Source of the DNA: Tridacna crocea
Lineage: Eukaryota; Mollusca; Bivalvia; Cardiida; Cardiidae
Length of the DNA stretch: 64,000 bases
Assembly: GCA_943736015.1 (NCBI GenBank)
Contig: OX031061.1
Span: 61,510,192-61,574,191 of the forward strand
Direction: 5' to 3'
Shown here: one piece after another, positions 41,508 to 55,500 of the stretch
Layout of the letters: every line of letters begins with the position of its first letter
Numbering within the stretch: the stretch's first letter is position 1
The notes under the pieces: generated by a model
What the model was told of the DNA's origin: nothing
The model's input: the letters and a program-made list of their open reading frames with translations, nothing else
Database searches by the model: none
Program-made: the position numbers and the translations under genes

Positions 41508-44466
41508 AATCTATCTGCGCCGAAAAGTATAGACTTGGCATGTTTCAACCACTCGAAATAAGATCAGCTGAAACTCAGAGGTTTTATATGTGGGGCATGG
41601 TTAAACAAGTGGACGTGTTTGAGATAAGCTGACCATATGGATCTTGATCTGTGCTGTCTGCAATTCAAGCCACCTATCGCAAGGGAGTGCCTTTCTGCAA
41701 TGCACATAAGAAGCTAGAACGGTTTTCATTAAACCACTGAAATAAACAAATTAGTGAGCTGGCACCGGCATGATATGACAGAAATGAAATTAACGACGTA
41801 TATCACAAATATTTCTAACAGGCAGATTTTTTTAAAAAAAACGTATACAAAACCCATCGTGTCTCTAGGAGATTATGTTTAAAAAAAATATATGGGTCAC
41901 CAGGCTCGTTTCAGAAAAATTCGCCTTTGAGAAAGGCATAGGCCTATACAGTTTCAAAATTCAGCTTATATTGGATTTAACACGCCTTCCTCTAATAGTC
42001 ACTTAAACAGGAAAATCACCGGAAGAATATATATATATATATAGACGGAAACAAAAAAGGTCGGCTGATGCCGGACCGACACAAGGTTTATATATATCAA
42101 AGGACTGATAGTCCTGAGAGTCGCCTGTAGGGTAATGGGTTAGAAGTTTTCACCCTTTTTTGTTGAAATCTATTAAAAGCATTCAAGATACAAAATAACT
42201 TAACCACAAGACAGTATTAGATGCAAGCATATTTCTGAGTTGTCATCCTAAAATTCAAAATATCCGTATTAAAATTTACATTTAAAAAAAATGGGGTGGA
42301 AATTAAAATTTAGGCACCAGGACCAGCTTTAATGAGTTCAACGTTTTTTATTCACAGACAACAACCCTTTACAAATAAAGACCAGATTATCTTCTGGTAT
42401 AGGATCTAGTGACATACTTTTAGACAAAAAATGCCCTTTTGCAACTCGCTCATATCGAATCTTAGCAGTCTGACAAAGTTTCATAAGTATTAGACTGAAC
42501 ATAAATGGATTCTACAGCTCTAAATATTACGGTTTCGTCTGATTTGACCTAATGACAACCTAAGGCTTTTTCTTTTAACCCCAGGTGACCTATATTCATT
42601 TTTGTCAAAGAAATTATTGAGACAAACAGCCGGGCAATTCCATGATCATTGGACTGAACTGTAGCCTTTGGAGCACAAACAAATATTTGACTAAGTGATC
42701 TACCTGTCCTTTGGAAATAATTTGTTTTTGTTGTTGTCCAGGTTGAGGTTTTGACCAGCAATGGACTCTATGAATGTGGCTGCTACAACTAAATAAAATC
42801 TATAACCCAACAGCATGATCATCAGCCTTTAATATTTGTCTGCGTTTTATAACGTCCCAGGGATTATAGTGCTTCTACACCAATCGAAAATTGTCTACAT
42901 GTATATTGCTTTGGTGCAAATTAAATGTTTGCGATTCGCTTTATTACCCTTTACAAAAACCCTTCACAAGATTACAAAGACTCCAATAAAGAACTTGTTG
43001 TTCGAGCGGGTAAACACTGATCTGTTCTATTATATTTGAATTATAAAATAATATAATTCTCCGCTATATAGCGGAGTAAAAAGTCAATTTCTCAGATTGC
43101 TGGTTGTTAGAACTGCGTAGTGTAAATTCAGATTTTAGCAGTGACAAAAGCACCTTTACGTTCTAACACCCGCACTAATAAATTGTTGTTTAATAAATAC
43201 TAGATCTAAGTTAATCGCTCATTGAAAAAAAAAAAACAGCAGACTTAACAAATTTGGCCGTCTTTATGAACGAAAACCAATTAAATATAGTAAACTTCAA
43301 AGCACTCTCTCTACAGAGGTCGGTGCACGCTGAAAGTAAAGGCCGGTTCAGCGACTGATTCATAAATATGTAAATTCATAAAGATTTCCGTGGTGCAAAT
43401 GACGTTTATACGTCACGTGATTACAAGATCTATATTTGTCGCAAAGCTACATTCCAGAAAATACCTGCAAAGCGATAACTTGGTACAGCCTAGAACCGTG
43501 TACATTGCATACTCTATGTACGATCTCTGGTGCACCCAGATTATGGGTGTGCAAAGTATCTAAAGTCTAGATTAAAAAGCTGGGAAGAAGCAACGTGTAA
43601 GAATGTCTAAGAAGGCAATGCAACCATTCCATGTCGTTATAAATTCGTTAAAAAAAATTAGCCTACTGTTGACATGTTAACTCGGCATCGCCTTTCTCTG
43701 TCCAATCATAGGTTGAGCGCTGAATTGAAATAAGGCTTGCAGTTAGGATTGTAAGATTGTAAGAGTTAGAGTGTACTTCTAACAGGTAATTATCAAACAA
43801 TTTTCACTGAGAATTGTCCACAAATAGAAGCAGAAAAGATGCTTGTAGTTGAAGATTTCTCAGCGTGTCCGCAGACTTGTTTAGTTCGCGGCAGCTATTT
43901 TTACACATACGTAATGCGCTATTTTTAGAGATGATGTCTTACACAGACATCAGGCTAATGTGTACCCTTGTGGACGAATTGATTGTTTCAAAGGTTTGAA
44001 CCGTTAAACAGCTCCGTCTTTATAGACATTATATTCATTATCACAAAGGCACAATTGTAAATTCTTTACAACAGAAAAAAAAAACTGGGTTGTTCACTGA
44101 ATTAGTAGAAAACTGTTTTATCTCGTAAACCGGAACTTGGGACAGGAAGCAGTACAAGGCCGGAGGTATGCTTACGTCACCCCATAGATCAAGACGATAA
44201 CAATGAGAGCCTGTTTGCTACGCAAACAGGCGACTCAATAACTATATTTGTGCATGGTACATGTACAAATATATTATACACAGAACATTGAGTTTTAAAG
44301 GATAAACAATTTGACCAAATCCAGCGTTAATCCTGAATAAATACATAATTTCTAACGCACAGATTTTTCTTAAAATTTCAAAACTTATAGTATCTATAAT
44401 TCTAAACAGTGAGAAAATAAAAATGGCACCTATAGATACGTACGTGCTTATCAGTCACCAGAATAT

Positions 44467-44695
44467 TTAACCCTTTACCCCATAAGGCATTCCTATGGCA
44501 TCTCTAATTGACCCTAAATAACAGCAAGGATGAAGCCATTGCTTATGTGTAAATGACACCTTCTGATAGCATAGAAAACATTGTGACAAAAGGTGAAATT
44601 GCTCGTCATGAGCAATTTCACCTTTTGCCACAATGTTTTCCAAAGGCTCCTACAAGCAATGCGTAGAAATGAGTATCTATGGAGTAAAGGGCTAA
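44467..44695 (+). mobile_element. Fold-back MITE, subfamily 2, copy 2
   Basis: Very similar to 39231-39459, with centre GCTCGTCATGAGC. A short additional core fragment with GGAGAAAATGCTCATTAGGAG follows at about 44769-44835. Confidence 0.87.
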
Positions 44696-44955
44696 GGATG
44701 CAGGTCACTGCGGAAGTTATTATGATTATTTTTCTTTTTAAGGAAGAAATAGGATAAAAGCTCAACAGATATTGTGGAAAAAGGAGAAAATGCTCATTAG
44801 GAGCTGTTTTCCCTTTTCTTAGAATTATTTTCAAAGCGGAAACAGATACACTTCCACAGATTTAAATTTCCTGCCTTTGTTTGCTTGTTTTGTGAGTAAC
44901 GCCGTTTCATAAATATCTTTAATCATTTCACGGTGGCAGTACACGTATCTTTTTT

Positions 44956-44958
<3 letters not shown>

Positions 44959-45013
<55 letters not shown>
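44959..45013. repeat. (TC)n microsatellite
   Basis: About 27 uninterrupted TC units. Confidence 0.97.
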
Positions 45014-45015
<2 letters not shown>

Positions 45016-45159
45016 TCTGTCTTTATTAATTGATATTACCTGTAGGAAGTGCTACTTGTTTCAGTGGACCAGTAGTGGGAAAAAATGTGCGGTAGGATGC
45101 CCGCGAACATATTTTATATACATGTTACACGTCGTTAAAAGCACCCCTGTGAAGACAAC

Positions 45160-46130
45160 CATGTATATGTCGTAGGCCAGATTGGAATCTAGGCAGATCC
45201 GGAATCTGCCTAGACCAAATTAGAATTCAAATTTTGTGTAGACCAAACTGCATTGTTTTCTAATACTTTTTTAAAAATTATATTGATTTAATTATGTTTA
45301 CAATTGAGAGGTATATTTTATTTAAAGCATTTTATATGATTTTTCCACAATCGCTCTTTTTTCCACCTTTTTTATTAGTACAAAACATTCAAAAATTATA
45401 TTTACTCTGAATTTCTGACTAAAACTTCTTTTATTTTGGGGTTTACGTTTAAAAGTAAGATGATTCATATGTAGGCGCCCTATATTCAACAAGAAATTAT
45501 TAAAATTTGGTTTAGGCAGATTGTAGAGCTGCAAAGCTAAGCTGGAATCCTGATTTGTTATAGACAAATTCCAGTTTGGTCTAGGCAGATTCCGGATCTG
45601 CCTGGATTCCAGTTTGGACTACGACATATACATATTTCGAAGTCCAAATAGGATTCTAGGCAGATCCGGAATCTGCCTAGACTAAACTGGAATTGTGCCT
45701 AGACCAAAATAGGGTTCAAGTTTGGCTTGGCAGCTCCACAATGTGCGGCCTAAATCAAATTTGAATATTTTCTCGTTTAACATAGTTTGACCACATAGAA
45801 ACCATCTTATTTAACTAAACTCCAAAGTAAAAGATGTCTTAATCAGAGATTCAGAATGAGAATAAATTTTTAATGTTTTGCGTTTCAGCAAAATTAAAAA
45901 AAAATGGATAACAGCAATTGTGGGGAAAAATACAAATACATTGTTTTAATTAAATTATCTCGCATTTATTGAAATATGTGGCTTAATATTATTAAAAAAA
46001 ATGAAGAAAAAAAAGACATATTTCGGTCTCTACAAATTTATAATTCTAATTTGGTCGAGGCAGATTCCAGATCTGCCTGGGCAGATTTCAGATCAACCTA
46101 GATTCCAATCTGGCCTATGACATATACATG
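45160..46130. mobile_element. Two abutting MITEs with matching inverted ends
   Basis: The outer ends are CATGTATATGTCGTAGGCC and, inverted, GGCCTATGACATATACATG. Each unit (about 45160-45633 and 45628-46130) has its own inverted ends, such as ACGACATATACAT and ATATTTCGAAGTCC, and a sub-terminal palindrome AGGCAGATCCGGAATCTGCC. The middle is AT-rich and non-coding. Confidence 0.82.
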
Positions 46131-46287
46131 TACATGCATACCTAGAACGTTATGTTCAAAATGCCTCAAAGATCACTTTTTGAAAGGGACAGAAAAAAAC
46201 GGAGAACATGCATGGTCTCTCTCACTGATCTACCAAATGTAGGTCCTGAGTTATACGTTTCTTCTTTAGTCTGTCTGTCTGTCTGTT

Positions 46288-46289
<2 letters not shown>

Positions 46290-46348
<59 letters not shown>
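46290..46348 (+). repeat. (CT)n microsatellite in the U2AF1 promoter region
   Basis: About 29 CT units, preceded by a short CTGT array, ending 140 nt before the U2AF1 start codon. Confidence 0.97.
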
Positions 46349-46351
<3 letters not shown>

Positions 46352-46457
46352 TTACCATGTGTTTGTTGTCTTGATCAATCGACCCCTATGATATTAGTAG
46401 CGAAATACTGTGTGAGCGAAATGCGATTGGTATGAATTGTGATTGTTATTGATTTCC

Positions 46458-46469
46458 GATCACGTGATC
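46458..46469 (+). promoter_or_regulatory. Palindromic E-box upstream of U2AF1
   Basis: GATCACGTGATC, a 12-bp perfect palindrome centred on CACGTG and 18 nt before the ATG. It contains TCACGTGA, the preferred site of MITF/TFE and USF bHLH-zip factors. An inverted CCAAT box (ATTGG, 46424) lies just upstream. Placement fits a core promoter; binding is inferred. Confidence 0.5.
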
Positions 46470-46487
46470 AGAAAAATATACAACGCG

Positions 46488-46531
46488 ATGGCCGAATATC
46501 TAGCCTCAATTTTTGGAACAGAAAAAGACAA
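46488..46531 (+). CDS. U2AF1: U2AF1 exon 1
   Basis: [15 protein letters not shown] with the last codon split (AA/A) at donor GTGAGG. The start is set by identity to the conserved U2AF35 N-terminus. Confidence 0.96.
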
Positions 46532-49500
46532 GTGAGGGGTTTTATTATAACGTTTATACCTTCAAAAGAAAATGTCAGCTTTCTTTTCTGATTTTTTTAA
46601 TAAAATTGGTCTCCAAAAGGTTGACTTATTTTCCTTTCTGAACCTGTATTTGTCCATTGGCATGCAAACGTGAAATTCTTTTCGGACGTTTTCCATATGA
46701 TTTTTCCCACACTGAAGTTTATCAGCCTTCTTCTGTCTCGTGTGGTATATTGGCTTTTTGGAGGAAAGTAGAAGGGTAAGACAGGCAACAATTAAACCAA
46801 CAGGATATTTCAGTGTCTATTTTCAGTTGATTGACTCTCCCAAAACCAGTTCGACCCAGGGCTTATTCGCCCGGGCTTGTTCGTTCCACATTACTGAATG
46901 GATCGTAGCATACTATTCTTCAGACGGGCATTACATATTAAAATGTATGCTTTTCTTAGACATTTTGTGTCGATAGAAGACCATCACTGTTGGCATGGAA
47001 AGGGTTCGCTGATGCACATTTGTGTTTTTTTTTTTTATTTTTATTTATAATTAAAATTTTTGTATGGGTTATAAATGGGTAGAAGTGGCTTTTATAGAAA
47101 ACCATGTCAGAAAATATATTCCTTTCATACATTGTTTAAATTGTATTGTGGTGTACCAAACCTCTTATTACTCCATTTACTCCTTTATGTTCATTTAGAA
47201 GAGCTCTTCATTTATGGTACTTTTGTAGATATGAATGTAGTACATACGTGGATGAAATAAAGTTTATTGAATTGAATTGAACTCTACCAAATGATGAAAA
47301 TGTGGACTTGTTCAAATCGAAAACATTTGCAAACAACAATTCAGATGTGTCTAAAATAATGGTATTTGTTTGGAAAACATTAAGGGATTAGGAAAAAATG
47401 CTGGTTACCAGCATTTTCTCCTTTTCCCTTAATGTTTTCAAAAGGCTTCTTCCTCAGGAGTTGTCAAGGTAGAAAACAGCTATTTCCACTACAGTATTAT
47501 CTCAAACAATTTGCTATCAATAAAAATGAGTATTATCCTACTACTTTAACCAAGCCACTTTTTCCTTTTCGTCCTTCTTAAAATTATCATTTATTAATCT
47601 AAAACCACTATATTCTCATTACAAAGTGAGATAATAATTACCTCCCTTTTCTGGAAAATGACAAAAGTATCAACAAATAATTTCAAGATAAACATCAAAG
47701 GAATTTATGGTTGGTTAAAAACATGAAAAAGTGTTATATTTATCAACTATCAAGGAATTTTATTCTATGTTGCACTAGAAGGGTTACGGGTCTACTACCT
47801 TAAAAGTCTGGATTGTGTGGTAAAGAGTTAACCCAATACCAAACGACAATATTTTAGACTGGTCCAAATTGAAAGCATTTGCAGACGACCAAATAAAAGT
47901 GACTGAAAATTTGGAATTTGTTTTGTGAAGGGTAGAAAACATTGTGGGAAAAGGAGAAAATGCTGGTTACCAGCATTTTCTCCTTTTCCCACAATGTTTT
48001 CTAAAGGCTTCTTTCTCAGGGGCGTCAAAAGTAGGGATTGAGTGGTAATGGGTTAATCAGCATTGATCTCAATGGATTAATCTGCACAGTTATTTAATAT
48101 ACTTGTATTGTTGTAATGTCTATTTGTTCATGTAATTTATTATCCAACTTATTCATGATGTACTCAATTTTTTCAGAGTTAACTGCTCCTTTTACTTCAA
48201 AATTGGAGCATGTCGCCATGGAGAAAGATGTTCAAGATTACACAATAAGCCCACTTTCAGTCAAGTAAGTGATTATTAACCCTCTGATTACCAAGTAAAG
48301 GTTTTTCAATCTTTATCCAGAGCTCAAGATATTAAAAGGGAGTGATGGAATTCTAAATCCGTTATTTCTCTTCCAAACCATTTGTTGTGCGCACTCATTA
48401 GAATTGTCTTGATGAGATGATTCTAATGACTACCTATAACATCGGGTTTAGTGGAGAATAACTAATATTTCAATAATAAAATCAAAATCACTCCCTCGAT
48501 CAGAAGCTCTGTCTTGCCTCCTTACACTTTTGATAAGGTTTTACTTGTGATGAAATCAATTTGAAAGTACAATGAATAAAATATACCAATAGTGGGTATA
48601 TTCTCAGGATCAAACTGAGTAGGTGCTTCACAAAATAAGACATGATTTCAAGCTTTTTTCAACAGAGTTTCTTACCTAACCAGAAGAAGATTTTAACACT
48701 TTACCAAACAATCCCTGGTTTTTATGACCCCGAGATACATGTGGAAACCTTTTGAAACTATTGTGAGAAAAGGAAAAAATGCTGGTATCCAGCATTTTCT
48801 CCTTTTCTCACAATGGTTTCTACCCTGGCCTCTACAAAACAATTTTCAGTTCTTTAGTCACGTTAATTTTGTTGTCTGCCAAGGCTTTAAATTTAGAACA
48901 GTCTAGGATTTTGTCATCTGGTAAAGATTAAGGCAGATAAAAAAATTTGGAGAACACTTGTCCTTGAAAAACCTTAAACTTTAACTCTTTACCAAACATT
49001 AAAATTATAGACTGGTCCAAATTGAAAGCATTTGCAGACTACAAGATGAATGTGACTGAAGAATTGAAATTTGGTTTGGAAAGAGTAGAAACGTTGTGGT
49101 TCAAGCAGAAAATGCTGGTCCAGCATTTTGTCCTTTTCCCACAATGTTTTCAAAAGGCTTCTACCTCAGGGTCATCAAGTCATCATTGTGTGGTAAAGGG
49201 TTAATTGAAGAAGACATGAAGCTTTTTTTTCTCAACTCTTTACCACACAATCCTTAATTTTATCGACCCCCACTGGCCAGGTAGAAACCTTTTGGAAACA
49301 TTGCTGGTATTGCCAGCATTTTTTCCTTTTCCCCACAATGTTTTCTATCCATCTTTTGCAAGAACAGGGCTCATTATATAAATTTCTACCATGTTCTTTC
49401 CAGACAATCCTGCTACAGAACCTCTACTTAAATCCACAGAATGCTGCCCTTACTGCAGACGGATCACACAGTGAGTACAAGTACAGGCTTGAACCCATCC

Positions 49501-52500
49501 ACAGTTTTACAGAAAGCAGATTTGTCCTCCATATGGCCTGCAACACAATCATGAAGTTAGCATTCAGACGTGTGCGTAAAGTGCCATCTCGGATCAGCCT
49601 GTGCATTCCGCAAAGGCTAGTTCAAAAGGACACTTTCCTTTCTAATGTGGTTTTCTGCTTTGAGCAAGTCTGCTGTTGGAAAAAATCGATTGTAGTTGTA
49701 AAGTGCCGTCTCGGGTTAAGCAAATGTCTGAATGCCCCATTTTTTGAGTTACATGCCATTTCAGCCAAAATATTAGATTATTATACTGCAAAGAAATTTC
49801 TCGTGATCTGATTGGTTAACATGCTGGGAACATATATATCATGTTCCCTGGCAAAAACCACACAAAGCCAGTTTCCCTTTTGAGTGCCCCAGTGACGTCA
49901 GTTTTCATTGAATTGGGGCACTCAGAAGGGAATTTCTATTTCATCAGCATACATTTCATCAGCATATTTCATCGCCTTCAGCTCGGGACGACATAATTCT
50001 CCACAGCCGTGAACAAGTTTCCAAGTCCCCTGCCACTTGACCGTACAACTACTACTGTACAACCATTTCTCAGCATCACCTTTCCCATGAACGCATAAGA
50101 ATTAGTTCCATCTGTAGAGGTGGTTTGCTGCATCACTAAGGAAATAACCAGCAACTGGTAAAATATTAACCCTGTATGAAACAATTGTGAGATTTAATAA
50201 TGGAGAGAGAAACGGTTGTTGAAAAGACTGTTGGAAAAGGAGAAACTGCAGGTTGTCTGTCCTTTGAAAGACAAATTATATCTCTGTGGTTAGGATCTGG
50301 AGACATGGTTTTTTTTCTTTGCACTATCACAAATCATTTGGCTCTGTAAATGGAAAATCTTTTACAATATTTTTTAAATTTTAAAGGTATTTTGATAAAA
50401 CTTCACACATTTGTAAAGCACCATGAGACAAAGTTTCATGTACAAGAACCATAACTCTTGCATATATATATATTTTTAGAGTTATTTCCCTTTGATTTCC
50501 CTTTGACTATTTTCAGTACAATTTTGTGTCTGCAATAGAAATCAGGGAAAAAATGTTATTAACTCTATCATGGATTATTAATCCTACTGACACCAAAAAG
50601 GGGGCAGACATTATGGGATTTTTTTTTTCTAGAAAAACAAGTTCTAGTTTCATTATGTAGCAATTCTTAGAGTTACAGTTAGTTGGTGGTCTGCAAATTC
50701 TTTCAATTTGTAAAAGTTAGAAATGTTTTTGTTTGCTAAAGACTTAACTCTCTACCAAACGACAAAATTTTAGAGTGATCCAAATTGCAAGCACTTGTAG
50801 ACAACAAAATAAGCTCAACTCAAAAGTTGAAATTTGTTTTGAGAAGGGTAGAATGCATTGTTGGAAGAGGAGAAAATGCTAGTTTTCAGCATTTTTTTCT
50901 CTTCCTGCAATGTTTTTAAAAGGTTTCTATCTCAGAGTCATAAAAACCAGGGAATGTTGGGATAAAATGCTTGATAACTGAAACTGCATGTATACCTTTA
51001 ACCCTTTACCAAACAATCCCTAGTTCTTACAACTCGGAGGAAGAAGCTTTCTGAAAACATTGTGGGAAAAGGAGAAAATGCTGGTTACCAGCATTTTCTC
51101 CTTTTCCCACAATGTTTTCTATTGTTCTAAAGTCAACTTTCAATTTTTAAGTCACTTTCATTTCGTCATCTGCAAATACTTTCATTTTGGACAAATCTAA
51201 AATTCTGTAGTTTGGTAGAGAGTTAATACACAATCCAGAAGACAGCCTTTGAAAACATTTCATGAAATAGACAAAAAATTAAATACTGGTAATCACTGGT
51301 TTTTGCCATTTCCAAAAATGTGTTTTACCCCTTCAAAAAATTTCAGCAAATTTACACTACCGGGTAGTTTCAAAATATTTTTCTGTAAAATGTTTTCAAT
51401 GATTGGAGTCTAAAATTCTATTATCTGATAAAAGGCTAGAATTAACCTTTTACCAGACTATCGCAACTTCCAACAACTTTGCTAGAAAAAAAATTTTTAA
51501 GAACATTGTGGGAAAAGGAGAAAATGCTGGTAACCAGCATTTTCTCCTTTTCCAACAAGGTTATCTAACCTATCAAAGACAGAAATCATTACTTGAGCTG
51601 CATTTGATTTGTTGTCTGCAAATGCTTAGAATTTGTTCCAGTCCAAAATTTTGTTGTTTGATAAAGAGTTAAACTAGATTTAAAGTGATGTATTTAATTA
51701 TAAAAAATTATATCTGTTTCACTTTCTTTGAGGAAGGAAAGTTAATATGTAACATCGTAATAGTTTTTCATGATGGGAAAGTTAAAATGTAACATTGTGA
51801 AAATTTTTTGTGATGTGATGTTGTCTAAATGTTGTGATCTCTACCTAGCATTTTCTGTATGACATTATTTTTTTAGCTCCGTTGTTTTCAAAGAAAATGT
51901 CAAGTCACTGGCATGGCACTGTCACTGTCTGTTTTGTGGTGCAAAAACTTTCACATTTTCTAATATATCAATTATTATGGAAGATATTTACATTGTACTT
52001 GGACAAGTTTTATATTTTCAAAGGGCAAGCTATACAGCAAAAGCATGTAACTATCAAAGTATTTTTGACTCAGTTATGACCCTTCTTTGAATAAAATGTC
52101 TTGCTGAATCAAAGCAAGTGAAGTATTGGCACTCACATGTGGTGCTTTTGTTGAAACTTACATGTATTATTGAGTATATCAAACTACGGTACTATGATTA
52201 ACAAATAGAGAAGACAACATCCACCCAACATATCTATGTCCTCTGATCTTCATCTGCTCTCTTTCATAACTTACCAGTTTTTCTTTTTCCGATAAACTTG
52301 TGTTACTGTATTTGTAAAACTTTTGACTGCAGAGCTTCCAATGCATGTGGGAAAACTTAAAACACTCTTATCACTTCACAATTATAGCTTGCATATTTTT
52401 ATTATGTTTTTTGAACTCTTTACCAAACGACAAACTTTTGGACTGGTAACCAGCATTTCTCTCCTTTTTGCACAATGTTTTCTACTCTTCTAAAGCAAAG

Positions 52501-55500
52501 TTTCAATATTTAAGTTACATTTATTTTTTTGTCTGCCAATGCTTCCAATTTAGACAAGTCTAAAATTTAAGGTTTAGTGAAGAGTTTAGTGCTTAGTAAC
52601 TGCATCTTACATTTATAGTCAATGAAAAGAGCATTGGATGTCACAATTTCTATACTGTTTTTCTTCCAGATTATCTCGAACAATATTGTTTAATGTTACA
52701 GTATATCAAGGATCAGAGTGCAAATTTTTGTAGTCTTTTTTGATATCACTGTCGTGTGACATCATATTTGACGTCATTTTGTACATATTTCATAGAGAAG
52801 TGAATGGGTATATGGATATTAAACCTTCAAGGAAAAAATGTTATTAAGCTCTCCAAATGCTCGCTTAATAACATTTTCCCGAGACTTGTTTAATAATTTT
52901 TATCCTATCGCCAACTCTTGTCAGATCTAATCTATTTTGTCTATTTAAAACAACTTTCGTTTTGCTTTGCTTACTTGATTTTAAGTAAGCTGTAAATGAT
53001 GCTAAACATTGTAATATATCAGACTTTTTACCCTCTTTTTACTGCTACTAGGGGAAAACAAGCGATTGATTTTGTTGACTTGGTAGCTTATTATTTCTTT
53101 ATGCATGGATGTTGTGTCATTTTATTATTCTTATACTTTGTTTTTCATTGAGTCCAAAATCTGTTTACAGTGCTCAGAAAAAAAGCTTTGTAGAAATTAA
53201 CATTGTCCTGGGGTAGAAATATGGGCTTTTTGGCCATTGCATTGCTACATTTTCACCAGATATCAACACAAAAATTGTAGATTCAAGTCCAGACTTTATG
53301 TTCTAGCAATGAAAAACAATGTATATGTATCCCATGTTGTGATTAATAGTGTCCTTTATTTTGTAGGCTGATGGTTTCCCTTTTTTGTTGGATCACCTTG
53401 TTTTGCTTTCAGTTCAATTATTAGAATTTTGTTTTAGAGAGTGCTGTATTGTATTCTTCCTTTCGTAAATATATTCATGTATCATGTGTATGTCTAAGCT
53501 CTGCTTATACTATGATAATGGATAGAGTATGCTATTGGAAGGAGTAATAAGGAACTGAATGCTCAAAGTGTTTCGCAGATTTATTTGAAAGTAGTGAACT
53601 TTCTTGTTCAAATTGAAAAAGATAATAATTAAATAAGACTTACTCTTTGTTCCAAATTTGCTTATGGGTTTCGCTAATGTAATTTGTTAATTTGTGGTGA
53701 AATAATCTTCCTCATTATTGTCAGATGCTCTAACAGTTAGATTCTCCAAGTCATCAGTAATGATGGTGTTGTAATTTCATAACTGTTTTAAAAATAACCT
53801 GAGCATGTTGTAATTTCATAACTGTTTTAAAAATAACCTGAGCATAGTTATAAGCAGAGTTTGATGTACATTTATTTATTCTGGTAGCATACAGTTACAG
53901 AAGATATGGGTTCTTAATTCAGATGAATTACCGTACTATAAGGTTTGAGATAGGGTGACTGAAGATTACCATGGTAAAAGCACTTTTTCATAGCAGTAAA
54001 GTTAGAATTTCAATATGAATTATTTTAGACTTGCTTTCAATTTTAAATCTTTTTAATTATGATTCATGTGGATTGTATAGTATTAAATGGATAAAGGATT
54101 TCTCATCAGATTACCATAGGAGCACAGTAGCTTTTGAAACAGTGTACTGCCGTATTTATTTCATAAGTGGAGAGTTGCACATTTTTCAAAAGTCCAAAAA
54201 AAGTGCAACTTAAGGTCATAATAGAAAGTGAATTTTTTACATAAGTCCATGGTATTGATATGAAAGTAGTGTCTGTATTGTTGAAAACTGTTTACTTAAT
54301 TCAGTATTTATGAAGAATTAAGACAAGTCTTTATTTCAGTTACTATGGATGATGTTGAAGCTCAGCAAACTTTTGATGATTTCTTTGAAGAGGTTTTTAC
54401 TGAACTTGAAGATAAGGTTTGTGTGAGGGTCCTTTGCATTTAAAAATCTTTTTGAACAAACAGGCAGAATGTGTCCATATTTCTCTGATTTTATGGGGAG
54501 GAGTGTTTTTTGTTTTCCCTTAGAATACTTTTTTCCCGCAAAAGAACAAAAGTGGAAGTAATTTTAGATAAGAAAATACAGGTAAAAACTTTTTTTTTTA
54601 ACTTCAATGTTGTGATATGGATCAATAAGCTTCAATTCATGTTGATCATCAACATTTAATGAGCTCTAATTGCTTCAAACAAATACAGAGATGTATTATA
54701 GAGTTGTTACAGATTTGACACTTTGTGTTGCTTTTGACTTTAATTTTGTTTTTGAACTGTCACAGACCATTTGCTCCTTTTATTGTTGATCTTGTCAACA
54801 AGCCAATTGTATTTGTATTGGGCAATTATGAGTTCTACAATCACAATGGCCCTGAAATTGTGTCTTGTAAAAAAAGATTAGTAATTTTGTAATTGAAGCA
54901 GATATCCCCATAAATCAGTAATGGATAAATTCTGCCTGTAAGAGGTCTGTGTATATACATGTATATTAATAATATTTGATATTTCAGTGAGTCCATTATG
55001 TAGCAGTTTTCCTGTTGTAGTGAGCACAGGTAATCTGCAGCTAAAATCATATTTCACTTTATATCTTTTCCTCCATAGCCAGCACAGGATCAGTTCTTTT
55101 TTATTTTTTACAGCCTGCCTAAGGACTATTTTACCCATAAAGTTTCCCACAAATGTAAAGCTTTAAGATCTATTTTTTTTGTCTTTAGTCCAAATGGATG
55201 AGCTAGAAATTCAGCAGCACTATGATGAGTTCTTTGAGGAAATTTATGTTGAATTGGAGAAGGTAATTAAACCATAACACCTACTACTAAACTTGTATGA
55301 ATTAATAATCATTACTTACTAAACATACTAAACTCTCTGGTTACCTTACCATCCTATTTTGCATGATGGGGTTACGTAGGATGACTGTCTGAGTCAAATA
55401 TCCCAAATAAGATATACTTTAAAAAGAAATTCAAAAATTGTACAAATTATATGAGGATCAGTTTTATTAATGGCTGACTTAGTCATTATCTTTACCAACT

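Larger units (their letters stand above)
38288..46289. other. 8-kb intergenic region of repeats
   Basis: No supported exon. Contains the MITE copies listed separately, diverged fragments of a repeat with GGTTAGCCTGCGCA / GGTCAATTTTCTATAC (39160 and 40455), two pairs of related segments around 39460-39660 and 40480-40670, and a CT microsatellite. Nothing recognisable is seen at 41500-44460. Confidence 0.6.

Noticed and set aside
49338-49811. 157-codon open frame across U2AF1 exon 3
   Set aside because: It is exon 3 in frame with chance read-through into the intron and a MITE; exon 3 has a good GTGAGT donor at 49471.
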